This document shows, in pieces, positions 16,061-24,724 of a stretch of 35,803 bases of DNA. This DNA comes from Candidatus Atribacteria bacterium (GTDB taxonomy: Bacteria; Atribacterota; Phoenicimicrobiia; Phoenicimicrobiales; Stramentimicrobiaceae), in the NCBI GenBank assembly GCA_029556475.1, contig JAKQEP010000162.1, positions 1-35,803 of the forward strand. The letters are read 5' to 3'. The position numbers were made by a program, and so were the translations under genes. The notes below the pieces were generated by a model, which was not told the DNA's origin, searched no databases, and was given only the letters and a program-made list of their open reading frames with translations. Numbering within the stretch: position 1 is the stretch's first letter; each line of letters begins with the position of its first letter.

Positions 16061-16089
16061 AGTATGCCATTAAATAGATACTGTGTCAA
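16061..16089 (-). promoter_or_regulatory. Candidate sigma-70 promoter of the sigma-like gene
   Basis: On the minus strand TTGACA (16084-16089) and CATACT (16061-16066) are 17 bp apart, about 60 bp before the start codon. The -35 box is perfect and the -10 matches 4 of 6. It lies between the riboswitch and the gene, so transcripts starting here would escape the riboswitch. The -35 box sits at the edge of a GTCGTT-type repeat (16090-16120). Confidence 0.55.
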
Positions 16090-16249
16090 AAGTCGTTGGT
16101 CGTTAGTATTTAGTATTTTTAAATTTTTTATTTTAACCTATTTTTCTTTTAAATCTTCAATGATTATTTACCACTCATATCCTCATACCGTTAGCACATC
16201 ACTCATCGCTGTTTGTTTGTTATTTTCTTATTCGGGCTACAGTGGATGT

Positions 16250-16281
16250 GATTGCTTCGTCACTTCGTTCCTCACAATGAC
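16250..16281. repeat. REP-like element (GTCATTGTGAG...GCAATC type)
   Basis: On the minus strand this reads GTCATTGTGAGGAACGAAG then TGACGAAGCAATC, a form of the GTCATTGCGAG...GCAATC element found in many bacterial genomes. The ends ATTG and CAAT pair. A fragment of another copy (GTCATTGCGAA) is at 16304-16314. These sit in the 16.0-16.45 kb gap together with the hairpin copy at 16330. Confidence 0.75.
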
Positions 16282-16329
16282 AGAGAGAGGAGCAATGGTT
16301 TTTGTCATTGCGAACCCACATCTCCTCCT

Positions 16330-16400
16330 GTCATTGCGAGACATGCTGAAAGCATGTCGTGGCAATCTCATACTCTGTTACCCACATCTTTATCTTTGTT
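16330..16400 (+). repeat. REP-like hairpin plus CCCACATCTTT tail, copy 1
   Basis: GTCATTGCGA is followed by GACATGCT-GAA-AGCATGTC (16340-16358), a perfect 8-bp stem with a 3-base loop, enclosed by ATTGC (16333-16337) and GCAAT (16362-16366). The tail reads CTCATACTCTGTTACCCACA and TCTTTAT. The same composite occurs at 28348-28420 with a compensating base pair change in the stem, so structure is being kept. A plus-strand frame across it is not a gene. Confidence 0.85.
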
Positions 16401-16454
16401 TGCTGTATTACCAAACAGAATAATTTTGCCCTGCGGTTGCCACAAAAACAAAAA

Positions 16455-16554
16455 TAAACCGGCAGTCCGGCTACCCTGGTGGATAAGACTTTAACCACTT
16501 TAGGCCCATAGCTTTGCGCCCTATCTTTTCAGATAGTTTGCCTTTATCGGTTTA
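16455..16554 (-). promoter_or_regulatory. Cyclic-di-GMP-I riboswitch (GEMM-I)
   Basis: Read on the minus strand, the region matches the GEMM-I aptamer throughout. P1 is TAAACCG (16548-16554) pairing with CGGTTTA (16455-16461). After AAAGGCAAA comes P2, CTATCT-GAAA-AGATAG, with a GNRA tetraloop, then the conserved GGGCGCAAAGC and GGGCCTAAAG blocks. P3 is GGTAG paired with CTGCC around a CCGGA loop. A T-rich run (TTTATTTTTGTTTTT) begins in the P1 strand, and an AACCG further on (16434-16438) could compete for the 3' side of P1, so a transcription switch is plausible. It lies after the diguanylate cyclase gene and before the sigma-like/HD-GYP genes, which it probably controls. A possible promoter (TTGTCT, AATAAT) lies between 16555 and 16640. 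Confidence 0.93.
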
Positions 16555-16651
16555 ATACTTTTTAGATTTTTTCCTCAATTTTCAATCTTCTATTTATAAT
16601 TATTCCCTAAATTAAGGATTTTAGACAAAATATTAAAAAATATTTTATCTT

Positions 16652-19336
16652 TCACTTGTTCATTCTTTTTCTCTTATCTTCATACATTTGCTGATCCGCA
16701 ATCTTAATAAGTTCATCTGATGATTTTGATTCTGAAGACAAGTATTCAGAAAATCCTATACTGAATTCTATCTGGTAGCCCTTTTTTATACTTTTATTTA
16801 AAGAAAACAATCCTTCCTCTAACCTCTTTTGGATAAGGGGAGCCCGCCGAAGGGAGCTGTCAGGAAAAGCAAGCAGGAATTCATCCCCACCCATACGACA
16901 GATAATATCCACCTCCCTTAAGGTAGATTTGAGAAGATTGCCAACCATCTTTATTACCAAATCCCCTTCCTGATGGCCGTACAGATCATTAATTAGTTTT
17001 AAATGATTAATATCTAAAAAGGCTATCAGAAGAGGAGATTTATTTCGTTTAGCTAAATTCATCTGCCTTTCCAGCAGCTCAAGACCGCATCCTCTGTTGA
17101 AACAACCGGTCAGATTATCAATACGTGCCATTTTTTGCAATTGTTCTTCCATTTTTTTTCTCTCGGTAATGTCAACATAACTGGTAATAATTCCCTTGAT
17201 TTCGCCATCAATAAGGACGGGAGAGCTGGATATAGATACCGGTATTAGAGTGCCGTCTTTCTTTTGACGAAATGTTTCAAATTGAAAATGATCCTGAGAA
17301 ACTGCTCTTTTATCAAGCTCTTCACCCTCTTTTCTTTTATCAGGAGGGACTATGCTCCCATAGTTTATATTTTTCCCTTTTATTTCTTCCAGTGTATAAC
17401 CAAAAAGTTCAGTAAAACGTTTATTGGCATTTAAAACAGTTCCTATACTATCAAGATAAAGTATAGCCTCCGAATGGCTCTGGAAGAGACTGGCAAATTC
17501 CTGCTGACTCTTTCGCAAAGTCTCTTCTGATTTTATTCTTTCCCTTATGTCTATAACGATACCTTCAACACCGGCAATTTCTCCGGATTCATGGTAATAA
17601 TAGCGGCTATTAGTGGAGACAGGTAAGATTTTCCCATCTTTATCTTTTAAAACTACCTTATAGGCTTCTATTTGCCCTCCGTTATTGTTCAGGGCTTCTA
17701 AAAATTTTATCCTGTCTTCGGACTTATAATAAAAATCCTGAGCTATATTCCTTCCAAGAATCTCATCCAGGGTTTGATATCCTAATAGCACAATCCCCGC
17801 TGGATTCATCATTACAATATTACCATCTTTGTCGGTCTGATAGTATGCTGCCGGTATATTCTCAAAGAGGTCTCGATATTTACTCTCACTCTGTTTCAAT
17901 TTATCCAAAAATTCCTTTTCCTTGCTTATATCCTGATAAAAAGCAACAATAGCTTTTCTTTTATCTTTTACTATGATGGATGATACTGTTATAACAACAG
18001 GCACTATTGTTCCGTCTTTCTTCTTTCGTATTGTTTCATATTGGATATGTCCATTGGCTAAAGACTTCTGAGTTAAACTATCACTCTCCAGAACTATTCT
18101 CTCTTCCGGGAAGATAAACCCTTCATTGATATTTTTCCCTTTCAATTCCTCTCTGCTGTATCCGAATAGTTCAGTAAACTTCTTATTAATATCCAGGATA
18201 ATGCCGTTTTCATCTTGATATAAGCCTGCCAAAGGGCTATTTTGAAATAAACTGATTGACTCCTCCTGACTTTCCAGTAATATTTTCTTTGCCTTTTCTA
18301 ATTCGGTAATCTCAGTAAATATGCAGACTATTCCCGCTAATTCTCCACTATCATCAATTACAGGTGAGCAGGAGCAAAGGGCTGAGATCTGGCTACTGCT
18401 TTTAGTCTGTAATTTCATCTCAATTTCTTTCTTGGACTTTTTTTGGGAAACGATATCGGTCAGCATTTTTTCCAGAATAGTTTTTTCAATGAATAACTCC
18501 ATAGTTTTTCCTAACAGTTCTTTATTCTCATAACCTGTTAAATTGATGAAAGCCTGGTTCACACTGGCAATATTGCAATTTTTATCCAAAAGAACTAAAG
18601 AATCAGCCATAGTAGAAATTATCTGTTCGGCAGCCATATGTGGCGTTACAGGTATAAATCTATATTTTACAATAGCATAAATTATTCCACCTATTAGTAT
18701 TAAATAAGCAACATTTGCAACAGGTGGAAATTTATCAACATTGTAGAGGGGTAATAAAATATCTATAAAACTGGTAATAGTCAAAGATATTAAAGAGGTG
18801 TAAAAAATAATCCGGGATTGTTTTCCTTTTAAGGTCATCTTCTTCTTTTTACTAAAATCGTAAATTAGGTATAATGCTATGAGAGAACAAGAGGGATAGT
18901 ATAAGAAAAAAGAATATGTCCATAGAGAGTCTGACCAGATTTTCTCCCACCCCCAGGGCTGTCTTATATAATCGTTGATTAAAAAACCAGTCCAATTCTT
19001 GTAAATAAAGAGTAAGGGCAGAGCAAAGAATACAAAATAAATAATATTATTCTTTAATACTTTTTCCTTTTCAGTGAAGATTATGGCAAACCATAAATAA
19101 AACATATGGCAACTAATCCAGCTAATGGATGCGATGTTATCTATTAATAGAGCGGTGGTTTTTGTAGTGTTTGGCTGAAAGAAAAAAATTGAGGTAAGAC
19201 TCCAAAAGGCAAAACAGCCAATAAAGGCAGTAAGAACCCTGCTTGATAAAGATTCTATACCCTTCCAGAGAAGAAAAAGAAACATAGTAAAATAAATTAA
19301 AAAAGACAAAAAATGAAGAAAAGATAATATGCTCAT
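16652..19336 (-). CDS. Membrane PAS-GGDEF diguanylate cyclase
   Basis: The 894-residue enzyme makes cyclic di-GMP from two GTP. The N-terminus (residues 1-225) has about seven hydrophobic helices resembling the 7TM region of some histidine kinases. Four PAS domains follow (~232-345, 352-475, 480-600, 606-730), of which the second and fourth are clearly similar (both have KFTELFGY, KGKNIN and KKDGT). The GGDEF domain starts near 735 with IDNLTGCFNR. The catalytic motif GGDEF is at 816-820, and the inhibitory I-site RxxD (R807-D810) lies exactly five residues before it, so product inhibition is expected. A c-di-GMP riboswitch follows 98 bp after its stop, suggesting that the level it sets is read there. 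Confidence 0.95.
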   Translation of the reverse strand: MSILSFLHFLSFLIYFTMFLFLLWKGIESLSSRVLTAFIGCFAFWSLTSIFFFQPNTTKTTALLIDNIASISWISCHMFYLWFAIIFTEKEKVLKNNIIYFVFFALPLLFIYKNWTGFLINDYIRQPWGWEKIWSDSLWTYSFFLYYPSCSLIALYLIYDFSKKKKMTLKGKQSRIIFYTSLISLTITSFIDILLPLYNVDKFPPVANVAYLILIGGIIYAIVKYRFIPVTPHMAAEQIISTMADSLVLLDKNCNIASVNQAFINLTGYENKELLGKTMELFIEKTILEKMLTDIVSQKKSKKEIEMKLQTKSSSQISALCSCSPVIDDSGELAGIVCIFTEITELEKAKKILLESQEESISLFQNSPLAGLYQDENGIILDINKKFTELFGYSREELKGKNINEGFIFPEERIVLESDSLTQKSLANGHIQYETIRKKKDGTIVPVVITVSSIIVKDKRKAIVAFYQDISKEKEFLDKLKQSESKYRDLFENIPAAYYQTDKDGNIVMMNPAGIVLLGYQTLDEILGRNIAQDFYYKSEDRIKFLEALNNNGGQIEAYKVVLKDKDGKILPVSTNSRYYYHESGEIAGVEGIVIDIRERIKSEETLRKSQQEFASLFQSHSEAILYLDSIGTVLNANKRFTELFGYTLEEIKGKNINYGSIVPPDKRKEGEELDKRAVSQDHFQFETFRQKKDGTLIPVSISSSPVLIDGEIKGIITSYVDITERKKMEEQLQKMARIDNLTGCFNRGCGLELLERQMNLAKRNKSPLLIAFLDINHLKLINDLYGHQEGDLVIKMVGNLLKSTLREVDIICRMGGDEFLLAFPDSSLRRAPLIQKRLEEGLFSLNKSIKKGYQIEFSIGFSEYLSSESKSSDELIKIADQQMYEDKRKRMNK

Positions 19337-19673
19337 ATCATATCACTTAAATAATGATTCTATAAACACTATTACTATTATTTTCTTCTTTTTTGCTATT
19401 ATTTTTTAATATTTCTTTTAATTGTTATGGTTATATTGTGTTTTCTTATAGTATTTTAACTATAATAGTAATAAATAGCCCTTTTTACGAGTTCTTCTGG
19501 TTTATGCCTAAATATCCTTAATGATTAAATTTCAACAGCAAATATTCTTTTTAATCCTTTATATTTATAGAATATAAAAATAAAATTAGATATTTTAAAA
19601 GAACATTAGTTTACCTTTTACAGTTTAGTATAAAGAATATAAAAAAGCAAATAATCCCTGCCTTCATTTATAT
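19337..19673. other. 337-bp intergenic gap upstream of the cyclase gene
   Basis: Very AT-rich, with no ORF, no RNA family that I recognise and no member of the dispersed repeats. It separates the cyclase from the end of the threonine operon and should contain the cyclase promoter and perhaps a terminator, neither of which I can place with confidence. Confidence 0.5.
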
Positions 19674-20924
19674 TTAAGGAATCTGATTAATCCCCTTCCA
19701 CTTTTTTAACACTTCTAGAACGGTATCAATATCATAAGGGGTATGGCTGGCATTAACCTGAAAACGAATCTCTTCATCTCCCCGGGGAACAACTGGGAAA
19801 TTAAGTCCAGTGGCAAGCACACCATTTTCAATCAGATAGTCTACTAATTCTTTGGTTTTTCTGGTATCTCTGACCATAAGAGGAACAATGGGGTGGTCAC
19901 TTTCAATAATCTCATACCCCAGCTCTTTCAGCCCCTTTTCAAATCGTTTGGTCATTTCTTTTAGATGTTTGAGAATTCCTTTACCCTCTTCACTTTCCAG
20001 TATTTCCAGTGCCCGATATGCCTCCCGTGCCTCAGCAGGAGTAATGGGATTGGAATAGATATACATTGGTGCATTTTCTCGCAAATAGGTGATTACGGTC
20101 TGACTGGATGTGGCATAGCCTCCATTTACTCCAAAGGCTTTTCCTAAAGTACCTATGAGAATATCCACACCATCGATTTGAGTGTATTCTTCTGTTCCAC
20201 GACCTGTTTCCCCAAAACAACCTACACCATGAGAATCATCTACTACTAATACAATTCCCTCCGGAAAGTGTTGTTCATACTTTTGGGAAATTTTTGAAAT
20301 CTCATCAAGCGGGGCATAATCTCCCCTCATACTGAAAATTCCATCTGTAATGATCAGGATACGCTTAGCCCTGTCGATGCTCTTTTTTAGCTGTTCTTCT
20401 AATTCCTGCATATTCAGATGTCTATAGATGAGCTTATCTGCGGGACGAGCTAAACGAAGGGCATTGATAATACAATTATGATTCAGTTCATCACTAATCA
20501 CAATAGTTTCTGCATTAATGAGAGGGGATAGCACCCCCAGCACGGTTGTGTAGGCAGAGTTAAAAATTATGGCATCATCCCGCTTATGGAATTTTGCCAA
20601 TCTTTGCTCCAATTCTCTATGGACTTGAAAGGTACCGCTTATAAAACGAACTGCCCCCGGTCCGGTGCCAAATTGATGGGCTGCCTCTTCTCCTGCTAAA
20701 ACCATATCTTCTCGCAAGGATAAACCCAGATAAGAATTGGAATTCATCCTGATAAATGGTTTTTTTCCCTGTCCCTTTAAAAAGTAACGCGGTCCACTTT
20801 CACCTTCCGCTTTTCTGATATCGATAATAATGAACTCTTTGCCTTTTAAGCGCCCCTCTTCTTTCAAATTTTGCAGAGATTCCTGTAATGATTTTTCTAA
20901 TTTCTTTATACTCATTATCGGCAT
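19674..20924 (-). CDS. kbl: 2-Amino-3-ketobutyrate CoA ligase (glycine C-acetyltransferase)
   Basis: This PLP enzyme of the alpha-oxoamine synthase family has 416 residues. It splits 2-amino-3-ketobutyrate with CoA into glycine and acetyl-CoA, the second step of threonine breakdown. Family features are NSNSYLGL, the GTGPGAVRFISGT segment, DDSHGVGCFGETGRG, and the PLP lysine K262 in TLGKAFGVNGGY. The assignment over related enzymes such as 8-amino-7-oxononanoate synthase rests mainly on the adjacent threonine dehydrogenase gene (80 bp upstream). GGAGG lies only 2 bases before the first ATG but 11 before the ATG at 20915, so translation may begin three codons later. It is probably cotranscribed with tdh and the GntR gene. 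Confidence 0.92.
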   Translation of the reverse strand: MPIMSIKKLEKSLQESLQNLKEEGRLKGKEFIIIDIRKAEGESGPRYFLKGQGKKPFIRMNSNSYLGLSLREDMVLAGEEAAHQFGTGPGAVRFISGTFQVHRELEQRLAKFHKRDDAIIFNSAYTTVLGVLSPLINAETIVISDELNHNCIINALRLARPADKLIYRHLNMQELEEQLKKSIDRAKRILIITDGIFSMRGDYAPLDEISKISQKYEQHFPEGIVLVVDDSHGVGCFGETGRGTEEYTQIDGVDILIGTLGKAFGVNGGYATSSQTVITYLRENAPMYIYSNPITPAEAREAYRALEILESEEGKGILKHLKEMTKRFEKGLKELGYEIIESDHPIVPLMVRDTRKTKELVDYLIENGVLATGLNFPVVPRGDEEIRFQVNASHTPYDIDTVLEVLKKWKGINQIP

Positions 20925-21004
20925 ATCCTCCTATTTCTAAATTTAAGAAAAAAAATACAAAATGGTTTAAGAATCAATGATAGTAAGGATTATGTTAATT
21001 TTTT

Positions 21005-21958
21005 TTATTTTAATTTTAACTTTAACTTCTCTATCATATCTTTAGTCATCTTGGGCAAATCGTATTCTGGCTGCCACCCCCACTCCTGGCGCGCTACATT
21101 ATCATCCATACTGTTGGGCCAGGAATCCGCTATAGACTGCCTTATGGGGTCTATCTCATAACTAATTTTAAATTCAGGAATCCATTTCCGGATCTCCCCA
21201 AAAATTTCTCGGGGAGAAAAGCTCATAGCACTGACATTATAGCCATTACGGTGTATAAGACGATTACTTTCTGTCTCCATAAGCTGCATAGCAGCCTTCA
21301 GGGCATCAGGCATATACATCATATCCAGATAGGTATCTTCTTTTAAAAAGCAGGTGTATTCTTTATGGGCTAGGGCTTCATAGAATATCTCCACTGCATA
21401 ATCAGTAGTACCTCCACCAGGTAGTGTTTCATAAGAGATTAAACCGGGATAACGTACACCGCGCACGTCAAGGTTATACTTATGGTAATAATAATCACAG
21501 AGTAGCTCACCGGTTAATTTTGTAATACCATAGATGGTAGAGGGTCGTTGAATGGTATCCTGAGGGGTGTTATCTTTGGGAGTACTGTCACCGAAAACCC
21601 CGATGGAACTGGGGAAGAAGACAGCACATTGATAAGATTTTGCTAAATCCAGTACATTGATTAAACCCTGAATATTAACTTCCCAGGCCAATTTGGGATT
21701 CTTTTCGGAAGTGGCTGAAAGCAAGGCTGCCAGATGGTAGATGGTATCTATTTTGTATTTTTCTATTAACGCCGCAAGCACTTTGGGAGCAAGACAATCA
21801 GCTATCTCATATGGTCCCGAATCCTGTAATTTTTCAGAAGATGGTTTCCTTTTGTGACCTCCTGCCACTACATTGGCTGAACCGTAGGCATCCCGTAAGG
21901 CTAAAGTTAATTCAGAACCAATCTGTCCCGTAGCACCAATTACCAGTATATTTTTCAT
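21005..21958 (-). CDS. tdh: L-threonine 3-dehydrogenase, SDR/epimerase type
   Basis: The 317-residue enzyme has a Rossmann nucleotide-binding start (G8, G11, G14 in VIGATGQIGSE) and the catalytic Y143-x-x-x-K147 pair (STIYGITKLTG). These are typical of extended short-chain dehydrogenases. The sequence FPSSIGVFG and PGLISY, plus the neighbour kbl, point to the short-chain threonine 3-dehydrogenase class rather than a sugar epimerase. It would oxidise threonine to 2-amino-3-ketobutyrate with NAD+, passing the product to Kbl. GGGAGG precedes the ATG with good spacing. The gene lies 55 bp after the GntR gene. Confidence 0.92.
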   Translation of the reverse strand: MKNILVIGATGQIGSELTLALRDAYGSANVVAGGHKRKPSSEKLQDSGPYEIADCLAPKVLAALIEKYKIDTIYHLAALLSATSEKNPKLAWEVNIQGLINVLDLAKSYQCAVFFPSSIGVFGDSTPKDNTPQDTIQRPSTIYGITKLTGELLCDYYYHKYNLDVRGVRYPGLISYETLPGGGTTDYAVEIFYEALAHKEYTCFLKEDTYLDMMYMPDALKAAMQLMETESNRLIHRNGYNVSAMSFSPREIFGEIRKWIPEFKISYEIDPIRQSIADSWPNSMDDNVARQEWGWQPEYDLPKMTKDMIEKLKLKLK

Positions 21959-22013
21959 AAAATTCCTCCCTATGATTTTTTTGAGAAGAAAAATTTTTAT
22001 AACTGTCTTGTGC

Positions 22014-22646
22014 TTATACCAGGTTATTATTATAAAGATTGACCTTAATCGTTTCTATAAAATGAATGGCATGTTCCTGTAATAATTGTTTGCATCTTTT
22101 TTCATCCCGTTTTTCTAAAGCCTTTATTATACCCTCCAGCTCTTCAGGAATTTTTAGAGAGTAATTTTCTGATTTTTCTGCCAGATACCAGAGGCGTCCC
22201 AATCTGTTTCTCAGTTTCTCTAAATTCTCCGCCAGCACCTCATTACCAGTAGACTTATTAAACAAATTATGAAACTCTGCATCCAGTTGAATTATCTTCT
22301 TCCTGTTCTTTTCCTTCTTTATCTGCTCCACCAGGTTTTTCATCTCGCTGACCTCATCCTCCTGCGCCCTTTGGATAGCAAGTTTACCCGCTATTTCCAG
22401 AAAAAATAATCTTACTTCAAAGACATCCTTTAATTCTTGAAAACTCAAATCGCTGACATAAGCGCCCTGATTGGGAATAATATTGATTAATTTTTCTTCT
22501 TCCAGCCGTATCAACGCCTCCCTGATAGGAATGGCACTCACTCCGAACTCCTTGGAAAGGTCTTTTATATTAAGCATCTGGCGAGGCTTATACTCAAAAA
22601 AAACTATTCTTCTTTTTAATTCATTCAGGAGGTCTCTTTTTTTCAT
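22014..22646 (-). CDS. GntR-family transcriptional regulator (FadR/FCD subgroup)
   Basis: The 210-residue regulator has an N-terminal winged helix (residues ~1-65; DLSKEFGVSAIPIREALIRL is the recognition unit) and a helical FCD ligand-binding domain (~75-200). The FCD metal-type residues are visible in the ELKDVFEVRLFLE-like helix (D/R pattern), QLDAEFHNLF and LLQEHAIHFIE. It heads the tdh-kbl operon, so it probably controls threonine degradation in response to a small acid or amino acid. A strong promoter and an inverted repeat lie just upstream (22664-22724), suggesting autoregulation. The ATG has only a weak ribosome binding site. Confidence 0.9.
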   Translation of the reverse strand: MKKRDLLNELKRRIVFFEYKPRQMLNIKDLSKEFGVSAIPIREALIRLEEEKLINIIPNQGAYVSDLSFQELKDVFEVRLFFLEIAGKLAIQRAQEDEVSEMKNLVEQIKKEKNRKKIIQLDAEFHNLFNKSTGNEVLAENLEKLRNRLGRLWYLAEKSENYSLKIPEELEGIIKALEKRDEKRCKQLLQEHAIHFIETIKVNLYNNNLV

Positions 22647-22663
22647 ATTTGACGATATCTTCC

Positions 22664-22724
22664 ATATATTAAGAATATATTGTTTGGATATTTATATTAT
22701 ATATTTTAAAAAACAAAAAGACAA
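22664..22724 (-). promoter_or_regulatory. Promoter and likely operator of the GntR-tdh-kbl operon
   Basis: On the minus strand TTGTCT (22719-22724) and a perfect TATAAT (22696-22701) are separated by exactly 17 bp. Just downstream, at 22664-22680, is the inverted repeat ATATATT-CTT-AATATAT with 7-bp arms. That position, between the -10 and the start codon, suits autorepression by the GntR protein. The A/T-only arms make chance symmetry more likely than usual. Confidence 0.7.
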
Positions 22725-22828
22725 CACCAACCACAAAAATTACTAATATACTGATTGACAGGTTTTTAAAAATAGTTACCAAAGGCAGATATCTTTTGAA
22801 GCAGTATCTTATCTTATCTTATCTATAT

Positions 22829-23641
22829 CTATCCTAAAGACACATCTAAAATCATCATAATGGTAAACCCTACCATTACGCCCATAGTTGCCAGATCAGA
22901 ATGACCCTTCTGCTGTGATTCGGGTATCAATTCTTCCACCACTACAAATATCATTGCACCAGCTGCAAAAGCAAGGGCATAGGGAAGAATGGAACGGGCA
23001 ATTAAGACTGTCCAGGCTCCTACAATTGAAAAAATAGGCTCTACAATACCGGACAGCTGGCCATACCAGAAACTCTTTCTAGCAGACATACCCTCCCCTC
23101 TTAGAGGCATGGATATGGCCATTCCCTCCGGAAAGTTCTGTATTCCGATACCAATGGTCAGGGCAATAGCCCCGCTGATAGTAGCTGATGGAAGACCAGC
23201 AGCTACTGCTCCAAAAGCAACACCTACCGCTAATCCTTCCGGTATATTGTGTATGGTGACTGCAAGGATAAGAAGTGTAGTCCTCTTCCAGGTAGTGGAT
23301 ATTCCTTCCGCTTCTTTCATAGAAAAACCAATATGCAAATGGGGCAATATGGCATCAATCAACCGTAGAAAAATCCCACCGAGCAGGAAACCGATGGCAG
23401 CCGGTACCCAGCCCGGAAAGCGCCCTTCTTCACCCATAGCAATTGCCGGTTCTAATAATGACCAGTAACTTGCAGCTATCATCACACCGGCAGCAAAACC
23501 CAGCATAGTATCGAGAAGTTTTCTGTTTACTTCTCGAGTTAAAAAGACTGCACCAGCACCGAGTGCTGTCAAGCCCCAGGTAAATAGCCCGGCAAGTAGT
23601 GCCTGCATAATCGGACTTAAAAGGGATAATTTCTCAATCAT
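22829..23641 (-). CDS. ZIP-family divalent metal transporter
   Basis: The 270-residue membrane protein has about eight hydrophobic helices and the two ZIP signature helices: [14 protein letters not shown] (H131, N132, P134, E135) and [12 protein letters not shown] (N169, P171, E172). These form the metal path. The pattern resembles the GufA-like branch of bacterial ZIP proteins, which take up zinc or related divalent ions. Acidic and His residues in the loop at ~100-110 ([15 protein letters not shown]) are typical. It appears to be a single gene, about 90 bp from the next gene on the same strand. The metal cannot be told from sequence. Confidence 0.92.
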   Translation of the reverse strand: MIEKLSLLSPIMQALLAGLFTWGLTALGAGAVFLTREVNRKLLDTMLGFAAGVMIAASYWSLLEPAIAMGEEGRFPGWVPAAIGFLLGGIFLRLIDAILPHLHIGFSMKEAEGISTTWKRTTLLILAVTIHNIPEGLAVGVAFGAVAAGLPSATISGAIALTIGIGIQNFPEGMAISMPLRGEGMSARKSFWYGQLSGIVEPIFSIVGAWTVLIARSILPYALAFAAGAMIFVVVEELIPESQQKGHSDLATMGVMVGFTIMMILDVSLG

Positions 23642-23728
23642 CTTGATTTTCCTTTTTTACCTTGAATAATAATTATGGCAGAGTAATATTACTTCAACTT
23701 AAAATAATTATACAATTTTTTGCTCTCT

Positions 23729-24628
23729 TTAAATATGAAGATCGGCTGCCTCACCCTTTTCTTCTTTTTCTAATTGTGCAATTAGCATTCCAATAAATAT
23801 GGCTATACCACCAATTACCCCATGGACACCTGTGGTTTCTCCTAAAATCAAGTGAGAAAAGAGAGCTCCAAAGACCGGTTCAGTGGAAAATATAATGGCA
23901 ATTTTAGTCGGACTGGAGTATTGTTGAAAACGATTTTGTAAATATAAGGCAAAAGCTGTAGCAAATACACCTGTTATCACAATTGCCCAAAACACTGACA
24001 AATGGTAAGAAAAATGCAGGGCTTCTCTTTCCAATAAAATAGACATAAGAAAAAACAGAAGAAAAACAGTTACCAGTTGTATAAAAACCAGCTGTACATA
24101 ATCATACTCCTTAGTGTAAACATGTACAGCAACTATGTAGAGGGCAAACCCCACCGCACAAAGAAAAACAAGTGCATCCCCTTTGTTAATTAGAAAGAGT
24201 TCTCCATTAGCATTCATCAAAAATAGACCAAGCGTGGCAAGAAGCACTCCAACCAATGAATTGAATCGGAGTTTTTCTCTAATCCAAAAAAAAGAAAAAA
24301 CAGGGACCAATACCACTGAAATTCCGGTAATAAAAGCAGTTTTGGTAGCAGTGGTAAATTGCGTTCCTACCGTTTGCCCGAAATAACCAATAAAAAGGAA
24401 TAGACCCAGTAGAAATCCTTTATAAATAGTTTGTAGATTAAATTTTTTTAATTTATGCCGAAAAATCAAAAAGATAGACAAAAACGCCAAAAAAAAGCGA
24501 TAAGTTAAAAAGGTGAAAGGAGGAATTGCGTTCAGTACGTTTTTAATAACCGGGAAGGTATAGCCCCAGATAATTACCACACCCAATAGTGTCATTTCTG
24601 CTTTGAATCTGTTTCCTAATTTGTTCAT
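23729..24628 (-). CDS. EamA/DMT-family transporter
   Basis: The 299-residue protein has ten predicted membrane helices in two repeats of five, typical of the drug/metabolite transporter superfamily. Signatures are IWGYTFPVIK near the N-terminus, ALYIVAVHVYTKEYD midway, and STEPVFGALFSHLILGE in the second EamA repeat. Such proteins usually export amino acids or other small metabolites. It ends with a charged tail (QLEKEEKGEAADLHI). No neighbour gives the substrate. Confidence 0.9.
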   Translation of the reverse strand: MNKLGNRFKAEMTLLGVVIIWGYTFPVIKNVLNAIPPFTFLTYRFFLAFLSIFLIFRHKLKKFNLQTIYKGFLLGLFLFIGYFGQTVGTQFTTATKTAFITGISVVLVPVFSFFWIREKLRFNSLVGVLLATLGLFLMNANGELFLINKGDALVFLCAVGFALYIVAVHVYTKEYDYVQLVFIQLVTVFLLFFLMSILLEREALHFSYHLSVFWAIVITGVFATAFALYLQNRFQQYSSPTKIAIIFSTEPVFGALFSHLILGETTGVHGVIGGIAIFIGMLIAQLEKEEKGEAADLHI

Positions 24629-24724
24629 ATAGCTTTATACTATTGCTTTCCTTAATTCCTTTTATTGATAATATCAAATCTAAATTTTAATAATTTTTCT
24701 ATACTTTATTGCAATTATTATATC

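Noticed and set aside
15962-16494. Plus-strand frames in the 16-kb gap
   Set aside because: They run across REP-like repeats and the antisense of the riboswitch. The similar frame at 28346 is shared only because the repeat is shared.
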